Source: Bifidobacterium sp. ESL0690 (GTDB lineage Bacteria > Actinomycetota > Actinomycetes > Actinomycetales > Bifidobacteriaceae). Taken from it: 64,000 nucleotides of DNA. Below are positions 27,038 to 35,910 of the stretch, piece by piece. The first letter of the stretch is position 1. Each line of letters begins with the position of its first letter. The stretch spans positions 930,001 through 994,000 of the forward strand of contig NZ_CP113939.1 in the NCBI RefSeq assembly GCF_029392315.1, read 5' to 3'. The notes below the pieces were generated by a model, which was not told the origin of the DNA, did no database searches, and was given only the letters and a program-made list of their open reading frames with translations. A program made the translations under genes and the position numbers.

Positions 27038-29560
27038 ATGTCGAACAATAGTTTTGAACCGATAGCCATCGTCGGCACGGGATGCGTCCTGCCGCCCTCG
27101 TCGTTTTCGCCCGAAGAGTTCTGGCAGGCCGTCACTCACGGGGTCTCCGGCATCGCGCACGCACCCAAAAACAGGTGGAACAATGCCCTCGAATATTTGG
27201 ATGCAGACCGCAGCGCCGAAGACAAGACCTACTGCGGGGTCGGTGGTTTCGTCGTCGGCTATCACGGCCCTCAAGGCCATTCGCCCGACGGCAAGCCGTG
27301 GTCGTCGTACCGGTTGAACAGGACCCAGCAATTCATTGTGGACACGGCCGAACAGGCGTTTGCACAGGCGGGAATCGACGTCCCAGACAGGCGTCGGTGC
27401 AGGCTCTTGCTGGGCAATATGCTTGGTGACGAGGCGTTTGACGACGACGAACTTGTCGATATCATCCATGAGCTCCTGAGTGAGGACGGCGATGAGTTGC
27501 CGGTCGACCTGCGCGGGGAGGCCGAAAAGGCCATCGACCATTATGTGATGGAAGACAAGGTGCGCGGCGAAGCGAACACGTCCACCGATCTTGCCCGCGT
27601 GCCCTCGAAACTCATGGGCATGGACGATCACCCGGTGCTGGTCGACGGCGCTTGCGCCTCCGGCCTGCTGATGGTTGACCTTGCGTCGCGTTATCTTCAT
27701 CGTTATCCGAATCGGATGATCATGGCCGTCGGCGCGATGTCGAATATGTCGGTGACCGGCAACGTCACTTTCGCCAAGGTCGGAGGCCTTTCGGACCGTG
27801 CGCCCAAGCCCCTGGACGCGCACGCCAACGGGCTGGTGCCCGCCGAAGGTTCTTCGACCGTGCTGTTATGCACGCCGGACTATGCGCGCGCCAAAGGCTA
27901 CAAAATCCTGGCGCTGGTCACCGGTGCGTTCTCCACCAGTGACGGGCGGGGCAAAGCCATCTATGCGCCCAAGCCGGCAGGGCAGTTGCGTGCCATGTCG
28001 TCCGCACTGGCCACAGCCGGTGAAAATGTGGAACGCATCGACTACATCGAGACCCACGCCACCGGCACGCCCGCAGGCGATGCCTCGGAGCTTTCGGCGA
28101 TCGCGGACCTGGTCGGCCATCGGCGCCGAGGACCGATGCCGGTGGGTTCGGTCAAGAACCTGATTGGCCATGGTTTCCCTGTGGCCGGCATGTCGAATCT
28201 TCTGGTGGTGCTCGAGGCTATGAAACATGCCACTTTCCCTGCGGTGACGGGAGTGGAGACGCCCAATGAGGTCATCGTCGAACATCCCGAATCCCTGATG
28301 ATTCATACCAGGCCCGCACGCTGGGAGCGGCCGGGCGACGGCCCGCGCAGGGCGTTGATCAATGCCTTTGGCTTCGGCGGGATCAACTCGTCGATCGTCT
28401 TGGAGCAATACGACGGTTCCGACGCCACCGATATCGCCGAAGTCCGGCGGCCCGAAGGCCGTGACGCCTCCTATCTGGTCGTCCAATCGGTCTCGCACAG
28501 CGCATGCAAGCGGCCCGACGGATTGCTGGAAGACCCGATGAAGGACGTGGATTGGCGCGTCTTTCGTATGCCTCCCGTATTGGTCTCGCATATGGACGTG
28601 ACCCAGCGCCTTGCCATCCTCGCCGCCAAAGACATTATGGAAGACGTGCGAAAGGAGCCGAAGGACACTGTCGGGGCACTGTTCGGGCAGCCGTCGGGTC
28701 TGGCCGTAGGGGGCCGCAGGGAGCTGCGCATACGCCTTGTTGAAGTCAACGCCGCCATTGACCGTTCGTCGATGGCCGCCGACGACAAGGAGCGTGTGAA
28801 GCAGTGGATCGACCATCAGGTCAAGGCGCGCATCGAAAAGACCAGCGAGGCCTCTCTGCCCGGTTATATGGACAATATCATCTCCGGTCGCGTGGCCAAC
28901 ATGTTCGATCTGACCGGGCCGAATTACATCGTCGACGCGGGCACGGACTCCTTCGGCACCACGTTGGAATTGGCGCAATTGCAGCTTTCCAGCCACGAAG
29001 CGGATGCGATGATCGTCGGCTCGTCGTTCGCCAATCCAAGCAGGGTCGTCAACCAGGATGCCGCCGAGCTCGGAGCATGCGACATCGCTTTGGTGCGGAC
29101 GCTCGATTGGGGGAGGGCACACCCCGATTTGGTCAAGGCGGTTATTCGCATCGACCAATCGCAGGAACCCGCAAAAGACCTGGATGTTTTGAAAGCGGCG
29201 ACGCTGGTGGACATCGTGCACAATCAACGCTGGCCCGCCCGGCGGTTCCGTGCTGCAGGAGCCAGCATCGACCTGTTAAGCACGAAGAATCTTGATACGG
29301 TCGATGCCGAGCCTGCGCCCCAAGAGACCGGCCCTGAGCCGGCATTCTGCGAGCCTCAAGTGAACAGTGGGATGTCATGGCTGGGAATAGGCGGCAGCGA
29401 CATCGCCGATTGCATCTCGCGTCTTCAGGATGTTCCGGTGGCTTCGGGGCAGGCAACGCCGGAAAACGTGAGGGTCATGATTCCCTTCGATTCCGAAGTC
29501 CAGAAAAACGAAAAGGAAGCCGCGCTCCTTCAGCTGTTGGAACGGAACGCCGTCGTTTGA
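27038..29560 (+). CDS. Ketosynthase plus chain-length-factor-like protein (PfaC-type KS-CLF)
   Basis: The condensing partner of the preceding synthase, 840 residues. The first half (about 1-455) is a complete beta-ketoacyl synthase: IAIVGTGCVLPP at the start, active Cys206 in DGACASGL, His340 in HATGTPAGD and Lys373/His378 in KNLIGHGFPVAG, then NAFGFGGINSS. The second half (about 510-750) has a ketosynthase-like fold, but at the nucleophile position reads VDAGTDSFGTT with Thr636 in place of Cys, as in chain-length factors. The last 80 residues are not recognised. The ATG at 27038 has GAGGAAG well placed; an earlier ATG at 27011 overlaps the upstream stop by 4 bases and would imply translational coupling. 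The KS-CLF layout is that of PUFA-synthase PfaC without its dehydratases. Confidence 0.87.
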   Translation: MSNNSFEPIAIVGTGCVLPPSSFSPEEFWQAVTHGVSGIAHAPKNRWNNALEYLDADRSAEDKTYCGVGGFVVGYHGPQGHSPDGKPWSSYRLNRTQQFIVDTAEQAFAQAGIDVPDRRRCRLLLGNMLGDEAFDDDELVDIIHELLSEDGDELPVDLRGEAEKAIDHYVMEDKVRGEANTSTDLARVPSKLMGMDDHPVLVDGACASGLLMVDLASRYLHRYPNRMIMAVGAMSNMSVTGNVTFAKVGGLSDRAPKPLDAHANGLVPAEGSSTVLLCTPDYARAKGYKILALVTGAFSTSDGRGKAIYAPKPAGQLRAMSSALATAGENVERIDYIETHATGTPAGDASELSAIADLVGHRRRGPMPVGSVKNLIGHGFPVAGMSNLLVVLEAMKHATFPAVTGVETPNEVIVEHPESLMIHTRPARWERPGDGPRRALINAFGFGGINSSIVLEQYDGSDATDIAEVRRPEGRDASYLVVQSVSHSACKRPDGLLEDPMKDVDWRVFRMPPVLVSHMDVTQRLAILAAKDIMEDVRKEPKDTVGALFGQPSGLAVGGRRELRIRLVEVNAAIDRSSMAADDKERVKQWIDHQVKARIEKTSEASLPGYMDNIISGRVANMFDLTGPNYIVDAGTDSFGTTLELAQLQLSSHEADAMIVGSSFANPSRVVNQDAAELGACDIALVRTLDWGRAHPDLVKAVIRIDQSQEPAKDLDVLKAATLVDIVHNQRWPARRFRAAGASIDLLSTKNLDTVDAEPAPQETGPEPAFCEPQVNSGMSWLGIGGSDIADCISRLQDVPVASGQATPENVRVMIPFDSEVQKNEKEAALLQLLERNAVV

Positions 29561-29615
29561 CTGAACGGACGGAATCGGCGGAATTGACAAAATCGGCGCG
29601 ATTGGCAGGCGCAGG

Positions 29616-30254
29616 TTATGCCGGAACCATTGTCATTGCAGCGATAAGATGCCCGAAGTGGGTCCATTGTCCGCTGCAATGAAAGCGGTCGGTGCTGGCA
29701 TTGAAAATCCCGTCTGGCTTGAGCCGGATGGTCACGCGTCTGCAATCGCCTATGTACTTGGAAGCGTTATAGGCTTTGAAAACCGCCTCCTTGGCACAGA
29801 AGCAGGCTTTCGTCTCCACGGCGGTGAGCTGGCGGTCCGATTCCTGTTCCGCCAGCGAGAACACGGCTTCGAAAGCCGCCTGCGGCAAGGGACTGTCCTC
29901 TTCCACGTCCACTCCGAGGGTGGTATGTTTATAGTCAAAATCCACTGCCGCCACCGAAAGCGTCGGGCAATGGGAAAGCGAACCCACAATGCCTTCAGGC
30001 CAGATGGGCGCTCCGTCGTGTCCGCGCAAAACCGGGCCGTCACGATGAAGCCGTTGCAATGCCAGATGCGCGCATTCCCGTCCCGTCAGGAATTCCGTAC
30101 GTCGTTTGGGTGTGGCATGGCGGAGCGATGTGCGCTCCTCGTCCCTGATATGATCCAGTCCGTCGATTTCCTCGGAGGTCACGATTGTGCAGCCTTGTTT
30201 GAGCAGAGGGGCGAACAGACCATTGACGTCTTGTTCTGAAATATTTTTATTCAT
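29616..30254 (-). CDS. 4'-phosphopantetheinyl transferase, EntD/Sfp type
   Basis: Transfers phosphopantetheine from CoA to carrier-protein serines, here most likely to the two ACPs of the adjacent synthase. About 212 residues. Motifs in order: TPKRRTEFLTGRECAHLAL, GAPIWPEGIVGSLSHC, the Mg-binding LGVDVEED, and FCAKEAVFKAYNA with the catalytic KExxxK. This is the secondary-metabolism class, not the short AcpS that serves the fatty acid synthase. It converges on the KS-CLF gene with a 55-base gap. Start is uncertain: ATG 30254 has AAGGA too close, and ATG 30272 or longer readings are possible, but the conserved core is unaffected. Confidence 0.9.
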   Translation of the reverse strand: MNKNISEQDVNGLFAPLLKQGCTIVTSEEIDGLDHIRDEERTSLRHATPKRRTEFLTGRECAHLALQRLHRDGPVLRGHDGAPIWPEGIVGSLSHCPTLSVAAVDFDYKHTTLGVDVEEDSPLPQAAFEAVFSLAEQESDRQLTAVETKACFCAKEAVFKAYNASKYIGDCRRVTIRLKPDGIFNASTDRFHCSGQWTHFGHLIAAMTMVPA

Positions 30255-30496
30255 TCCTTCATAATATGCCATACATCCACAAAAGTTGATTGATATTAAT
30301 AAAATGTAATAAATATCGACACATATAATCGTCGCCATGCCGACCTGCTCCACAATGCATAGGGCAATCGGTACCGGTTGACTTGGCTACGTACGTCAGG
30401 TAAAAGCTTTGTCTCATAAAGTGCCGGTTTTGTAACCTTGGCGACATTTCTGCGGGTAAAATAATCCGTGTTTTACTTACTTGAAAGGCGGTACAC

Positions 30497-31777
30497 ATGG
30501 CTGAGACTGTAGAGGGCAAACCGACAGCAGATACGGCAAAACGCGGCGGCGCGATGATCGTTGTCTCGCTGATGGCCGGCTATTCCGTGGTCTACATGGA
30601 CAAGAGCATGATTTCGTTGGCCATCATGCCCATCGGCAAGCAGTTCGGGCTTGACACCGGCCAGACCGGCCTGATCATGTCGTTCTTCTTCTTGGGCTAC
30701 GCCTTGATGCAGATTCCCTGCGGCTGGCTGGCTGACCGGATCGGCGCCAAAAAGGTGCTGGTGGGCTCGCTTGCCTTCATTGCCGTTTTCGCCTTCCTCT
30801 TCGGAGCCATGGGTGGTCTGATCCTCTTCATTGTCATGCGTTTCTGCATGGGTCTCGGCCATGGCGGCTATCCGCCGAGCGTCACCAAGTCGATCGCCGA
30901 GAACTTCCCGCTTAAAAAGCGCACGTTCGTCCAGTCGTTGATTCTTTCCACCTCCGGCATCGGCGGAATCCTCGCCTTCACCTTGGGCGGCGTGCTGGTC
31001 GATAAGAACTGGCGTCTCGCCTATGCCGTCCTCGGCGCGCTTTATCTGGTCTCCGTCATCCTCATCTGGTTCTTCGTGCCCTCGCACGGTGGCGCGGCCG
31101 AAGAGGAACGCAAGGCGCAGGCCGAAGCTCAGGCAGGCAATACGGAAGCCGCCAAAGCCGACGCCCCCAAGGCCAGTTTCAAGGACGTTATCAAGAACCG
31201 CAACGTCATCGTCCTGTTCATCGCGATGCTCTTCATCAATGTGATGCTCTACGGCCAGATGTCGTGGATGCCCACCTATATCAAGACCACTTTCGCGTTG
31301 AGCACGACAAAGGCCGCGTTGGTGCTGGCGTTCAACTCCATCTTCACCATGTTGGCCACCATCTTCTCCGGCTCGCTGCTCTCCAAGCTGTTCCTCGGCC
31401 GCGAGCGCATGGCCATTATCGGTTCCTGCCTGATCACCGCCGTGCTCATCGTGGTCTTCATCTTCGTGGGCAAGAGCAGTCTGGTGATATCGATGGTGCT
31501 GCTCGCCCTGATGAGCCTGGTCTCGATGTTTGCCTTCACCGGCATCTTCACCTGGCCGCACAAGATCATGAACGCCGAAATCATCGGTTCCTCCATTGCC
31601 GTCATCAATACCGGCGGTACGATCGGCGGCTTCCTGGCCCCGACCATCCTCGGCAATATGGTCAAGTCCGCGGGCGGCTCGTTCACCGGCGCCTTCCTGT
31701 TCATCGCCGCGATGACGGTGCTGTGCGCGCTGGTCGTGCTGTTCGTGAAGCCCGAGCTCACGACGGCCGGCAAGTAA
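30497..31777 (+). CDS. Major facilitator superfamily transporter
   Basis: A 12-helix secondary transporter of 426 residues. The MFS signature GWLADRIGAKKV lies in the first cytoplasmic loop (about residues 75-86), and a long charged central loop (about 197-230, EEERKAQAEAQAGNTEAAKA) divides the two halves. The sequence before the first helix is short and polar. AAAGGCGG precedes the ATG at good distance. The pattern recalls the anion/hexuronate symporter branch, but the substrate is not evident. It is divergent from the phosphopantetheinyl transferase across 240 bases and 73 bases upstream of the serine ammonia-lyase gene, so a role with either is conceivable but unproved. Confidence 0.88.
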   Translation: MAETVEGKPTADTAKRGGAMIVVSLMAGYSVVYMDKSMISLAIMPIGKQFGLDTGQTGLIMSFFFLGYALMQIPCGWLADRIGAKKVLVGSLAFIAVFAFLFGAMGGLILFIVMRFCMGLGHGGYPPSVTKSIAENFPLKKRTFVQSLILSTSGIGGILAFTLGGVLVDKNWRLAYAVLGALYLVSVILIWFFVPSHGGAAEEERKAQAEAQAGNTEAAKADAPKASFKDVIKNRNVIVLFIAMLFINVMLYGQMSWMPTYIKTTFALSTTKAALVLAFNSIFTMLATIFSGSLLSKLFLGRERMAIIGSCLITAVLIVVFIFVGKSSLVISMVLLALMSLVSMFAFTGIFTWPHKIMNAEIIGSSIAVINTGGTIGGFLAPTILGNMVKSAGGSFTGAFLFIAAMTVLCALVVLFVKPELTTAGK

Positions 31778-31850
31778 GCCGATAACCGATATTTTGTGGG
31801 TTCGCACACAAAGAAACGTGTTGCACATAGAGCGACGTTAGAATAGCGAT

Positions 31851-33314
31851 ATGTTCACTATTCTCGACATGTTCAAAATCGGCGTCGGGCCGAGCTCGTC
31901 GCATACCGTCGGCCCGATGGTGGCTGCTTCCGATTTCGTCACCTCGCTTGACGAGCGTGACCTGCTCGGCCGTGTAAGCCGCGTGAAAACCACGCTTTAC
32001 GGCTCCCTGTCGATGACGGGTCTCGGCCACGGCACCGATAGGGCCACCATGGCGGGGCTGGAAGGCGACGTGCCGGCCACGGTCGACACGATGCATCTGG
32101 CGACCATCAGGGAAGAGTGCGAGAACACCGGCAGGCTCAACCTCGGCGGCAAACATCATATTGATTTCGATTACGGCAAGGACGTCATCTTCGAAAAATG
32201 GAAGATGCTCGCCGCCCACCCCAACGGCATGCGTTTCGAGGCGTTCGACAAAACAGGCCGGAAAATAGACGAGCAGGTCTGGTATTCCATCGGCGGCGGG
32301 TTCGTGCGCAAAGGCCATCCCGACGACCTTTTGATCGGCATCCACGAGAAGGCGCCGAAGGGCACGACCTTCGCCGAAGAAGCGAGTGTCGACAGCAGCA
32401 ACGATTTTCCGCCCGAAGCCCCGTATCCCTTCGCCAGCGCGGACGAACTGCTCGAAATCTGCAAGTGCGAAGGCAAAAGCATCTCCGAAATCGTATGGGC
32501 CAACGAGACGGCCACGCGTTCGCCCAAAGAAGTCAAGGACGCGCTGCTGAACGTCTGGCATCATATGGACGACTGCGTCAAAAACGGCTGCATGTCCACC
32601 CAGCACACGCTTCCCGGCGGCCTTGACGTGCCGCGACGCGCGCCGAAGATCTATCGCGAGCTTTCCGGCAACGCCGATATTCTCTCACATAATGTGCGCA
32701 GGCCCGCCGCTCTGCTCGAATCCTCGGAATGCACGTGGGTCGACCTCTTTGCGCTCGCGGTCAACGAGGAGAACGCCGGCGGCGGCCGCATCGTCACCGC
32801 CCCGACCAACGGTTCGGCGGGCATCATTCCCGCAGTCCTTGAATATTATTGGCATTTCGCCGGAACAGCGAACGAGGATGGCGTCATCCGCTTCCTCTTG
32901 GCCGCCGGGGCCGTCGGTTACCTTTTCAAACGCAACGCTTCCATTTCCGGAGCGGAGGTGGGCTGCCAGGGCGAAGTCGGTTCTGCGGCTTCGATGGCGG
33001 CGGCAGGGCTTTGTGAAGTGATGCAGGGCACTCCACGGCAGGTCGAGAATGCGGCGGAAGTGGCTATGGAGCATCATCTGGGGCTGACCTGCGACCCGGT
33101 GGCCGGCCTCGTCCAGATTCCCTGCATCGAGCGCAACGCGATGGCCGCGAACACCGCCGTCAACGCGGTGCGCATGGCCTTGCTCGGCAACGGCCAGCAC
33201 ATGGTCAGCCTCGACCAGGTCATCAAGACGATGAAAGACACCGGTGCCGACATGATGTCGAAGTACAAGGAGACCTCGGAAGGCGGCCTTGCCGTCAATG
33301 TCGTGGAATGCTGA
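31851..33314 (+). CDS. sdaA: L-serine ammonia-lyase, iron-sulfur dependent
   Basis: Deaminates L-serine to pyruvate and ammonia using a [4Fe-4S] cluster. The 487-residue single chain carries the beta domain first ([23 protein letters not shown]) and the alpha domain after about residue 200. The cluster cysteines are found in the conserved [20 protein letters not shown] and [19 protein letters not shown] stretches; the [20 protein letters not shown] motif is also intact. Length is a little above the 455 of the E. coli form. No strong ribosome binding site precedes 31851, but the N-terminus matches the family. It follows the MFS gene in the same direction. Confidence 0.95.
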   Translation: MFTILDMFKIGVGPSSSHTVGPMVAASDFVTSLDERDLLGRVSRVKTTLYGSLSMTGLGHGTDRATMAGLEGDVPATVDTMHLATIREECENTGRLNLGGKHHIDFDYGKDVIFEKWKMLAAHPNGMRFEAFDKTGRKIDEQVWYSIGGGFVRKGHPDDLLIGIHEKAPKGTTFAEEASVDSSNDFPPEAPYPFASADELLEICKCEGKSISEIVWANETATRSPKEVKDALLNVWHHMDDCVKNGCMSTQHTLPGGLDVPRRAPKIYRELSGNADILSHNVRRPAALLESSECTWVDLFALAVNEENAGGGRIVTAPTNGSAGIIPAVLEYYWHFAGTANEDGVIRFLLAAGAVGYLFKRNASISGAEVGCQGEVGSAASMAAAGLCEVMQGTPRQVENAAEVAMEHHLGLTCDPVAGLVQIPCIERNAMAANTAVNAVRMALLGNGQHMVSLDQVIKTMKDTGADMMSKYKETSEGGLAVNVVEC

Positions 33315-33488
33315 TGATGGGGCGAACCGGTAACTTGCCGTATCTGCAGCGATTGGTTCGGCCGGTTTATTTCAAAGCGATAACGATTTTCCTCTCGTAG
33401 GTTCTGTGCACTTTCGGCCTACCGACAAACTTCGGGGTGCGGGAAGTGCTAACCTAATGTCATTGTAAAACAACAAGGAGGCCTACGT

Positions 33489-33896
33489 ATGGCTACGAAC
33501 ATGCCCGAGGTAAATGCCGAGTTCGGCGCGAAACCCGTTATCGAATTCCCCGATACCCCCGCGCCGGCCGGTCTCAAGGCCGTGGAACTGGTCGAAGGCA
33601 ACGGTCCGATGGTCCGTTCCGGCGACAATGTCACCGTGAACTATCACGGCGTGGTCTGGGGCAAGGACGAACCGTTCGATTCGAGTTTCGACCGCCACCA
33701 GCCGGCGAGTTTCGGCATCGGCATCGGCCAGGTCATCAAGGGCTGGGACCGCACGGTTCCCGGACACAACGTCGGCTCCCGTCTGGTGGTTTCCATACCG
33801 CCGGAATACGGCTACGGCAGGCAGGGCATGCCGCAGGCCGGGATAGGCGGCGATGACACGCTGGTGTTTGTCATCGATATCATTTCCACGCGCTGA
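33489..33896 (+). CDS. FKBP-type peptidyl-prolyl cis-trans isomerase
   Basis: A small, single-domain prolyl isomerase of 135 residues without a signal peptide, so cytoplasmic. The first 40 residues are a short extension; the FKBP core then shows VTVNYHGVVWGKDEPFDSSF, the GIGQVIKGWDRTVPGHNVGSR loop and IPPEYGYG, with the aromatic and Asp residues of the drug/proline pocket present, and ends VFVIDIIS. AAGGAGG stands 8 bases before the ATG. It is followed by greA in the same direction 117 bases on; both are protein- or transcript-maintenance genes and may be co-transcribed. Confidence 0.94.
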   Translation: MATNMPEVNAEFGAKPVIEFPDTPAPAGLKAVELVEGNGPMVRSGDNVTVNYHGVVWGKDEPFDSSFDRHQPASFGIGIGQVIKGWDRTVPGHNVGSRLVVSIPPEYGYGRQGMPQAGIGGDDTLVFVIDIISTR

Positions 33897-34013
33897 AGCC
33901 AAGGAAATCCAATACGATTGGCCGGCCAGCGTGCCGGTCAAATTTGTTTTGGTCGCCCGGTATCCGCCGGGCACGTAACGTAACAACAAACCATAAAAAG
34001 GCAAGGAAGAATC

Positions 34014-34496
34014 ATGGCAGAGGAAGAAAAGACCATTCTGCTCACGCAGGAGGCTTACGACAAGCTCCAGAAGGAACTGGCTTACCGTCAGGGCGACTAT
34101 CGCGACGAGATTACCCAGCGCATCGCCACCGCGCGCGCCGAAGGCGACCTTTCCGAAAACGGCGGCTATCAGGCGGCCCGCGAGGAGCAGGGCAAGAACG
34201 AGGGGCGCATCAACGAGCTCATCGTCAAGCTGCGCAACACCAAGATCCTGAAGGCCCCGCCGGCAGGCAAGGTGGGCAACGGTTCGCTGGTCACGCTCGA
34301 ACTGGCCGGCAAGGAGATGAAGTACGTGCTCGGTTCGCGCGACATCGCTGTGGCCACCGACTACGACGTCATCAGCCCGGAATCGCCGATCGGCGCGGCC
34401 ATCATGGGTGCCAAGAAAGGCGACGAAGTCTCCTACAAGGCCCCGAACGGCCGTGAGATCAAGGTGAAGATCAAGGACTCCAAGCCGATGAAGTAA
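34014..34496 (+). CDS. greA: Transcription elongation factor GreA
   Basis: Rescues backtracked RNA polymerase by stimulating transcript cleavage. The 160-residue protein has the N-terminal coiled coil (about residues 8-80) with the acidic tip ATARAEGDLSENGGYQAAREEQ and a C-terminal FKBP-like domain ending in VSYKAPNGREIKVKI. Length and both domains are standard. CAAGGAAG lies before the ATG. A strong bidirectional terminator closes the unit downstream. Confidence 0.96.
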   Translation: MAEEEKTILLTQEAYDKLQKELAYRQGDYRDEITQRIATARAEGDLSENGGYQAAREEQGKNEGRINELIVKLRNTKILKAPPAGKVGNGSLVTLELAGKEMKYVLGSRDIAVATDYDVISPESPIGAAIMGAKKGDEVSYKAPNGREIKVKIKDSKPMK

Positions 34497-34540
34497 GGCT
34501 GGCTTTCGTCTACCTGTTTTATCGACGTATCGACAAATAC

Positions 34541-34584
34541 GAAAAGGGTCTGAATCCATGCAATCGTGGGTTCAGACCCTTTTC
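34541..34584. terminator. Bidirectional terminator after greA
   Basis: GAAAAGGGTCTGAA (34541-34554) pairs perfectly with TTCAGACCCTTTTC (34571-34584), giving T-rich tails in both directions, for greA on one side and the hemolysin III-type gene on the other. Confidence 0.85.
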
Positions 34585-34699
34585 ATCTGTCTTATGAGGG
34601 TATGGAAAGAATGAAAGTATGGAAAATGGTCTTGGAGCGTCGTTAACAGTTCTATGGGGTATACGGGAAAATCTTTCTAAGACGAAAGGTTTTCGGCGT

Positions 34700-35716
34700 T
34701 TACCGTAGGTTGACGATGACCATGTAGATGGCCACCATATGGCAGGCGTAACCTGCCACGGTGCCCAAGTGGAAAATCTCGTGGAAGCCAAAGATGCGCG
34801 GCCAAGGGTCGGGCTTGCGCAGCGCGTAGACGATAGCCCCGGCGATATAGCAGGCGCCGCCCGCCGCGAGCAGCACGACCACGGCAGGGCCTGCATAGGG
34901 TGAGAACCAGAAAAGGTCGAGGAAGGCGACGCCGGAGACGCCGAAGATGATGTAGACCGCGGTATAGAGCCAGCGCGGGGCGTTGATCCAGATGACGTGG
35001 ATCAAGAGCGCCACGAGCGTGCAGGCCCACATTCCCCCGATCACCCCGTTGCGCCAGTTCGGGGTCAGGGCGAAGGAAACCGGGGTATAGGTTCCGGCGA
35101 TCAGCAGGAAGATGTTCATATGGTCGATGCGGCGCAGGATATCCGTGGTCTTGGCCGACCAATCACCCAAATGGTAGGCGGCAGAGTTCGTGAACAGAAT
35201 CAGCGAGCAGACCATGAAAACGGCGCACGCCCATTTGAGCCCTGCGCCTTTCGCCAGGCAGATGAGCACGATGCCGGCGGCGAGGGCGAGCGGCGCCGCC
35301 ACGGCATGTATCCAGCCGCGCAGCAACGGTTTCGGCCGGCCGTGCACGTCGAGGCGGACCTTGCGTCCGGGCATGGGCGGGGGAGTGATGCCCAATGTTT
35401 CGGCGGCCTTCACCTCGCCTTGGGCGATGACGTAGGCTGCGCGCTCCTCGGCCTTGCGGCGGATGGTGTCGGCCTTGTTGTGTGCCACCGTTCTGATGGT
35501 TTCGGCCTTGGCTTCCATGGCCTGCTGCTGCGCCTTGCTGACAGTGGTTTTGATGGCTTTGAGGTCTTGTGCGGGTTTGCCCAGTGTATCGGAACCTGAT
35601 TTGCCTTGCTTCGTTGCGTTGGTTACGGGAGTGCCGTCGTTTTTTCTGGATGTATTTTGATACGAATTGATGGCTATGGTGCCGTCAGCCATTGTTTTGA
35701 CGGACTTGTCGGACAT
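34700..35716 (-). CDS. Hemolysin III/PAQR family membrane protein with N-terminal extension
   Basis: A seven-helix membrane protein of the hemolysin III (YqfA/PAQR) family, 338 residues instead of the usual 210-230. The family's metal-site motifs are all present: the SAAYHLGDW Ser/His, the RRIDHMNIFLLIAGTYTP Asp, and FHEIFHLGTVAGYACH with its histidines. What is unusual is the first 115 residues: a polar segment followed by an Ala/Lys/Glu-rich helical stretch (KAQQQAMEAKAETIRTVAHNKADTIRRKAEE, about residues 61-95) likely to form a coiled coil in the cytoplasm. GGAGGG before the ATG supports this long start. Enzymatic role is unknown; members have been linked to membrane homeostasis. Confidence 0.9.
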   Translation of the reverse strand: MSDKSVKTMADGTIAINSYQNTSRKNDGTPVTNATKQGKSGSDTLGKPAQDLKAIKTTVSKAQQQAMEAKAETIRTVAHNKADTIRRKAEERAAYVIAQGEVKAAETLGITPPPMPGRKVRLDVHGRPKPLLRGWIHAVAAPLALAAGIVLICLAKGAGLKWACAVFMVCSLILFTNSAAYHLGDWSAKTTDILRRIDHMNIFLLIAGTYTPVSFALTPNWRNGVIGGMWACTLVALLIHVIWINAPRWLYTAVYIIFGVSGVAFLDLFWFSPYAGPAVVVLLAAGGACYIAGAIVYALRKPDPWPRIFGFHEIFHLGTVAGYACHMVAIYMVIVNLR

Positions 35717-35910
35717 GGTCCCTCCAAAGTCTCAACTATTCCTGTTGTCTCAACTACCTGTACATCGAGCGATACGCTGTGAAATGCTCAAAACCAGATA
35801 ACTGGTCTCCGCCTACGCAAACGTAACTTACGATATCGTAACCTGAGTTGGTGACATATTTTTTAAGACCGACAACACCCGGCGAAACCGACTCATAGTA
35901 TCATTGAACT

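Noticed and set aside
21872..30500. Integrative element anchored at tRNA-Leu
   Set aside because: No integrase, no direct repeat of the tRNA 3' end and no transfer genes are seen, so I do not annotate an attachment site.
30497..31777. MFS transporter as dedicated exporter of the synthase product
   Set aside because: It is divergent from the locus, looks closer to organic-anion symporters and stands before sdaA; adjacency alone is not enough.
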